Source: CAYMYN01 sp964394665
Lineage (GTDB): Bacteria > Planctomycetota > UBA1135 > GCA-002686595
Direction of reading: 5' to 3'
Assembly: GCA_964394665.1 (NCBI GenBank)
Contig: CAYMYN010000022.1
Location: forward strand, 4,357-68,356
Length of the DNA: 64,000 nt
In this document: piece after piece, positions 60,701 through 64,000 of the stretch
Position numbering within the stretch: the first letter of the stretch is position 1
How the letters are laid out: every line of letters begins with the position of its first letter
Made by a program: the position numbers and the translations under genes
The notes under the pieces: generated by a model
Seen by the model: only the letters and a program-made list of their open reading frames with translations
Databases searched by the model: none
Told to the model about the DNA's origin: nothing

Positions 60701-61134
60701 CCGGGCAGGGCTCCGAAAGTCGGAATCCAATCCGGTTGGCAGCCCGAGCCGGCGCTCGCGTGGAGCGGGTCGTTCGCGATGCGATGCGCCCCCGGATTCA
60801 CGTGCACCGGGCGGTTGAGCCGTTGGGCCGCCGCGCCGGCGCCCAGGCGCGCGTGGGCCTCGAGCGCTTCGGCTCCGTGGGGGAGCCTGACCCGCAGGGC
60901 ATGGCGTCCTGCACCCTCGGTGATGGCCTTCTCACCGGTGCTGGCCGCGACCGGGACCCCGGGGGCCGGCCGCGCGCCGGAACCGACGCGGCCTTCGATC
61001 TGCGTCAGGTCCGCGAGTCCATTCGGAAGGGACTCGCGCGCGGATCCACGCTCGGGGGTCGATCGTCCCACGGGGAACTGAGGGAAGGTCAGGAGGGCAG
61101 GGGCCAGCGTGGCGAGGAGAGCGAGGTGCTTCAT
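57769..61134 (-). CDS. Secreted beta-propeller-type protein with Cys-rich C-terminal module
   Basis: A 1121-residue protein with an N-terminal signal peptide (LALLATLAPALLTF) and an acidic, low-complexity stretch. It has about 13 propeller repeats of roughly 50-60 residues with LARWDGAAWSAVGGG-type cores, DDGAGPALYVGG turns and repeat-to-repeat variation (KWTGSSW, RFDGSTW). Before the end lies a Cys-poor jelly-roll-like segment (WNLTLAPGLPLNDGWSVGL). It ends in the shared module: CFGGGAGVPCPCENSG, GAGCLNSSGLGARL, PFQPGLFFQGTQR, GLRCVGG, then YQLWYRDP and CAWNENLSNGLDVFW. It is converging with the coiled-coil gene ending at 57599. Likely a surface or matrix protein. Confidence 0.86.
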   Translation of the reverse strand: MKHLALLATLAPALLTFPQFPVGRSTPERGSARESLPNGLADLTQIEGRVGSGARPAPGVPVAASTGEKAITEGAGRHALRVRLPHGAEALEAHARLGAGAAAQRLNRPVHVNPGAHRIANDPLHASAGSGCQPDWIPTFGALPGTDGTVWSLATYDEGHGQGETLFVAGDFTLAGDLFLTSLARWDGAAWSAVGGGIDGTVRSLAVHDDGAGPALYVGGTLASAGGVPVQGVARWNGTAWSAVGSPGGIVQCLASLDDGSGPVLHAGTHNGVWRWSGSSWSLIGGNTDGVVYALAMHDDGSGPELYATGWFNSIGAWAANGIARWDGTSWSALGSGLLGIGYSLATYDDGVSPQPALYVGGGFTTAGGLASEGIARWRGGAWSAVPGAQFGVHSMLVHDDGTGSGPSLVLGTWGGALGSGVHRRTGDAWEPEYLHVGNGGCLAVAVFDDGSGSGPGLVAGGSFTYAGLGYPGIPIPHYTPAARVVRWKGSDVTPLGHGIAAPIYALASHAVGTGGVPELVAGGEPGGFGSGLAKWTGSSWSSLALPAERVTGRCFLTHDEGTGAGPALFAAGYFVSGALGGAPANGIGRFDGSTWSALGGGLVHEVLALATYDDLLGGGPALFAGGSFSLAGGQPAPWIARWDGSSWSPLASQLNNTVRALAVFYDGTGGKAHLFAAGSFSSAGGQTAGNIARWDGTGWLPVGGGFSTSLYSAHALVVHDDGSGAGPALYAGGNFPTAGGVLVNGIARWNGSTWSALGSGVSGGSAVVRALAVYDDGAGGGPALFVGGDFEVAGGIAAQGLARWDGSAWSPVGTGFVGGGVRTLAVHDDGHGPALYVGGDFLRAPSGDAHVAKYGGCASTPSVCVGAVSGAGTLDLVHCGTLKSSYAVTSDGTLSQGTWNLTLAPGLPLNDGWSVGLSVYAGTTTTLSFSALSSGTTGSWPAFLTWTGLCNGYPVSWSRTVTLRLIHPCATGNPYCFGGGAGVPCPCENSGGPGAGCLNSSGLGARLMAGGTPDSSSGDFVLVASGTVPFQPGLFFQGTQRTNNGLGLPFGNGLRCVGGVVTRIQVRLSDGFGNSHTTAQIQGPSSGMRFYQLWYRDPLAPAPCAWNENLSNGLDVFWTP

Positions 61135-61277
61135 GGTCGTCGGCGTGTGAGGGACGCGACCCGCGATCCCGGGTGAATTGGAATTCCGTCCGCGCCCCGG
61201 GCCCGCGCCGCCGCAGTAGGGAGTTCTTCAGCGGGCTGCCAGGCTCGTGCGAGGTCCGGGGACCAGGAACGGTCGAT

Positions 61278-63638
61278 TCAGTGCGCCCAGAGCACGCGCA
61301 CGCCGTTGGTGAAGTTGTAGTTGCTCGTGCCGCAGTAGGGCGACGAGTCGCGGTACCAGACCTGGTAGGTGCGCAGCGCGCCCTCCAGGGGGACCGCACC
61401 CCGGACGCTGAGCGACGGATCACCGGGCGCGGGGTAGAAGGCGTCGCTGCCGACGGCGAGCTTGACCCCCAGGCGCGTCACGAAGCCGCCGGCGCAGCGC
61501 AGGCCCTCGCCGAACACGACTCCCGCGAGTTGGGTCGTGCCTTGGAAGAAGAGGCACGGCGTGTCGAGCGGGAGGCGGCTGGCGCGCAGCACCGCGGTGT
61601 CGTTCAGCGTCGAGACCGCTCCGGCCGAGACCTCGAGCCGCGCACCGACCGCGTACTGGGAGTTCCCGCACCCGTGGCCGGGCGCTCCGCCGTTCCCGCA
61701 GGGGCAAGCCGTCCCGCTGCCGTCGCCGAAGCAGTAGGGGGTCCACGAGCCGCCCGGCACGGTGCGCCATCGGCCGGCGCCGACGTCGTGGTCGCTGGGC
61801 GAGAAACGCAGCTCGTAGACGACCGTGAAGTCGTTCGGGCCGTCCGGGACGCTGCGCGAGGCGGCCACCCTCGGGACCCGCAGGAGGTTTCCGAAGGCGA
61901 AGAGCTCCTGATGCGCCTGGCTCACTCCCAGCTCGTCGCCGTAGGGGAAGACCTGCGAGGTCCAGATGGAGTAGGAGTCGGGGTTCGAGGCGAAGGCCTC
62001 GGCGTAGGCCACCAGGAAGTGCCGGCCGTCCGAGTCGATGGTCGGCTCGGTCTGGTCGAGGCTCTGGGTCCCGGCGTCCTCGAGGGCCGTCAGGTTCACC
62101 ATGTCGATCACCGCGCCGTCCTCCAGCAACGCGACCAGGATGTCCGCTTGCCCGACGATCCCAGAGCGACGCTGGAAGGCGATGGCCGAGCGCGAGGTGT
62201 CCAGCAGCGGGCTCGAGGCCGAGGGCAGGGAGTCGCGCGGCACGCCGAAGGTGGTCACCGGGAAGGTCGGGGAGAGGGCGCCGACCCAGGTGATGTAGCC
62301 GGCGTGGATGACGCTCTGGTTGAAGGGCTCCACGCCGCGGAAGGCCAGGGTCCAACGCTGACCGCCGTTGGAGCGCGAGAGCGAGGGCTCGATGTCCCGT
62401 AGGGATCCCGCGGTCGGGATGGAGGTCGGGCCGAGCTCGATCTGGCTGACGCCGTTGACAAGGGCGTACTGGATCTCGAAGTCAGGGACGAGCCCCGGGC
62501 GCTCGCGCTGGAAGGCCACGCAGAAGTAGGCCGGCAGGCCGAGGATCGGATCGCCGCCGACGGTGGGGGCGAACTTCTCCCCGGGCTGGCTGTCGCTGAT
62601 GGTGATCGGCGGGCCGAACTCCCAGAGCGTGCCGTTGGGCCGCACCGTGCGGCCGCGCACGATGCGCGAGAGCTGCGGGCCGACCTCGGCCACGACCAGG
62701 CTGCGCGTGTCGGTGCGCATGTAGGCGATGCGCGGCTTGGACCACGTGTCGCCGGAGAGGTCGATGTAGCCCTGCCAGGTGACGAAGCCGAGGGGGCCGA
62801 TGGCCACGACGCGCACGTCGTCGTCGCTGGCCGAGAATCGTTCCTGGATGACCGCCATCCACAGGTCGTTGAGCGGGTCGTAGACGACGTCTGGGTTGCG
62901 ACAGTCCGTGCTGGTCAGGTCGAGCCAGACGTGGCTGACGAGCGGATCGATCACCAGCGGAAGGGTTGACCTGTGCACGAAGGCCGCGGGAACGCGGATC
63001 ACGATCGCGCCCCCCTCGAAGGTCGTGGGCGCGGCGATCCGCTCGGCGCGCGCGTCGATGGCCACCGCGTGGCCATAGCGCACCGAACCGAGGTCGGTGT
63101 GCAGCTCGAGGCCCCCTTCGGTGCTGTCCGCGCCCCGCACCCCGGGCACGGGGATGCGCACCACGAGCTCCCCGCGGCGCGGCAGGGTGTCGAAGACGAA
63201 GCTCTGCTCGACCGACTCGAGGGCGAGGTCGTAGGCCTCGACGAAGGCGCCCCGCTCCAGCTCGACGCGTTCCCCGAGGGAGCGCACGTCGCGGGGGGCG
63301 CCGAACTCGAGCGGGATGCCGCCCAGGGTGACGGAGTCCGGCGAGAGCGGCAGCTCGAGGCTGGGCAGGTCGAAGCGGAAGGCCGCATGGTAGACCGCGC
63401 CCCGCGGACCGAAACCCATCTTCCAGTGGCGCCCCAGGGCCCACAGCGCGCCCTCCTCGGGGGCGTCGAAGTGGACCCGCGCGTGGGACGGACGGGGGAT
63501 CGGGAACGACTCGCCCGGCGCCTGGGAGGGCAGGGCCTCGGCGCGCGGAGGGGGTTCGGGAACCTGGGCCGTGAGGGACGGGCCCAGGAGCAGGGTGGGG
63601 AGGAGGAACAGGAGCGATCGGATCGGGTCGCCGTTCAT
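61278..63638 (-). CDS. Secreted beta-rich protein with Cys-rich C-terminal module
   Basis: A 786-residue protein with a signal peptide (SLLFLLPTLLLGPSLTAQ). The first 240 residues are a beta-rich domain of unknown family. The middle is propeller-like but with a different repeat than in the neighbours: NPDVVYDPLNDLWMAVIQ, TWSKPRIAYMRTDTRSLVV, SDGRHFLVAYAEAFA. These look like sialidase/VCBS-like blades about 70-80 residues apart. The final 150 residues are the shared module: CFGDGSGTACPCGN, GHGCGNSQYAVGARL, LPLDTPCLFFQGT, GEGLRCAGGFVTRL and TYQVWYRDSSPYCG. The gene ends 143 bp before the start of the next one, on the same strand. Confidence 0.84.
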   Translation of the reverse strand: MNGDPIRSLLFLLPTLLLGPSLTAQVPEPPPRAEALPSQAPGESFPIPRPSHARVHFDAPEEGALWALGRHWKMGFGPRGAVYHAAFRFDLPSLELPLSPDSVTLGGIPLEFGAPRDVRSLGERVELERGAFVEAYDLALESVEQSFVFDTLPRRGELVVRIPVPGVRGADSTEGGLELHTDLGSVRYGHAVAIDARAERIAAPTTFEGGAIVIRVPAAFVHRSTLPLVIDPLVSHVWLDLTSTDCRNPDVVYDPLNDLWMAVIQERFSASDDDVRVVAIGPLGFVTWQGYIDLSGDTWSKPRIAYMRTDTRSLVVAEVGPQLSRIVRGRTVRPNGTLWEFGPPITISDSQPGEKFAPTVGGDPILGLPAYFCVAFQRERPGLVPDFEIQYALVNGVSQIELGPTSIPTAGSLRDIEPSLSRSNGGQRWTLAFRGVEPFNQSVIHAGYITWVGALSPTFPVTTFGVPRDSLPSASSPLLDTSRSAIAFQRRSGIVGQADILVALLEDGAVIDMVNLTALEDAGTQSLDQTEPTIDSDGRHFLVAYAEAFASNPDSYSIWTSQVFPYGDELGVSQAHQELFAFGNLLRVPRVAASRSVPDGPNDFTVVYELRFSPSDHDVGAGRWRTVPGGSWTPYCFGDGSGTACPCGNGGAPGHGCGNSQYAVGARLEVSAGAVSTLNDTAVLRASRLPLDTPCLFFQGTTQLAGVVFGEGLRCAGGFVTRLGVKLAVGSDAFYPAPGDPSLSVRGAVPLEGALRTYQVWYRDSSPYCGTSNYNFTNGVRVLWAH

Positions 63639-63815
63639 GGCAGGGATTTCCGGGGTGCGGATCGGGACGGGCGGGTGAGCGCGCGTCCGGCGAGGCGCGG
63701 TCCGGCCGGCCCCCTGGCCAGGAATCCGGCCAAAATCCCCCGACGAAGGGGCGCGCCGTCCGCGGGCGATCCCGGGGACGGCGCGCCGCGCGCGCGGGGC
63801 GCGCGAGCCCCGACG

Positions 63816-64000
63816 TCACTCGACGAAGGTCACCGAGAGCGCCGAGCTGAGGTTGAAGCCGGTGCCGCAGGGACCCTCGGGGTCGCGGTACCAGGCCTGG
63901 AAGCGGCGCGTCGCGCCGGCGGGGATGCCGAGCAGGTGGACCAGCCCCGGCCCCCAGCTCGCGCGGCCTTCGGCGTCCGTGGTGCGCACGCCGAAGCGCA
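63816..64000 (-). CDS. C-terminal part of another secreted protein with the shared module
   Basis: The last 61 residues of a gene running off the window (its start is beyond 64000). They read WGPGLVHLLGIPAGATR, FQAWYRDPEGPCGTGFN, then LSSALSVTFVE and a TGA stop at 63816-63818. This matches the end of the Cys-rich C-terminal module in the three genes at 50536, 57769 and 61278. Thus at least three such genes stand in a row on the - strand. Nothing can be said about the rest of the protein. This open stretch is too short to stand out unless the family is known. Confidence 0.75.
   Translation of the reverse strand, partial: RFGVRTTDAEGRASWGPGLVHLLGIPAGATRRFQAWYRDPEGPCGTGFNLSSALSVTFVE

Overview
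The window is about 64 kb of very GC-rich bacterial DNA. It most likely comes from a member of the Planctomycetota, near the uncultured or marine Pla3-type lineages. This is inferred from gene content, not from a marker phylogeny. The signs are a sulfatase, a Ser/Thr kinase fused to a formylglycine-enzyme-like domain, a decayed kinase-caspase gene, NfeD/flotillin genes, many large secreted proteins without known domains, and four secreted proteins sharing a Cys-rich C-terminal module. Coding density is high. Many neighbours overlap by ATGA or GTGA, so operon structure is readable.

Layout. 1-7.8 kb: end of a sulfatase, dinB, a damaged DUF234-type ATPase, a kinase/SUMF1 fusion and an exported protein. 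7.8-9.0 kb: a poly-ferredoxin with an inserted small-heat-shock-like domain. 9.0-20.2 kb: a long + strand block with a secreted protein of about 30 Cys-containing octapeptides, two TPR proteins (one a lipoprotein), a large anchored protein and two big membrane proteins with GATase-like domains. 20.2-24.5 kb: a frameshifted kinase-caspase pseudogene and polA. 24.6-29.9 kb: a WaaP-like protein, a DUF368 flippase and a DevBCA/MacAB-like exporter. 29.9-38 kb (- strand): two large exported proteins, then an operon of a VOC protein, a two-domain PPK2, an MNIO (DUF692) enzyme and its partner. 38-44.7 kb: a lipoprotein metalloprotease, a double-AAA Clp-like ATPase and recJ.

44.8-53.6 kb holds most of a selenocysteine system: selA, a nucleotide-sugar dehydrogenase, selD with an in-frame UGA and an adjacent hairpin, and about 4.7 kb further on a tRNA-Sec with anticodon UCA. 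selB is not in the window. A pseudo-GDPD protein and a propeller protein lie between selD and the tRNA. 53.7-57.6 kb is a four-gene nfeD-nfeD-floA-coiled-coil operon. The right end (57.8-64 kb) has three - strand secreted proteins that, with the propeller protein at 50.5 kb, carry the shared C-terminal module.

Most noteworthy: the selenoprotein selD with its tRNA-Sec, the MNIO/partner pair coupled to PPK2, the Cys-octapeptide protein beside two exosortase-like/GATase membrane proteins, and the ferredoxin-sHSP chimera. No CRISPR array, rRNA or insertion sequence was seen.
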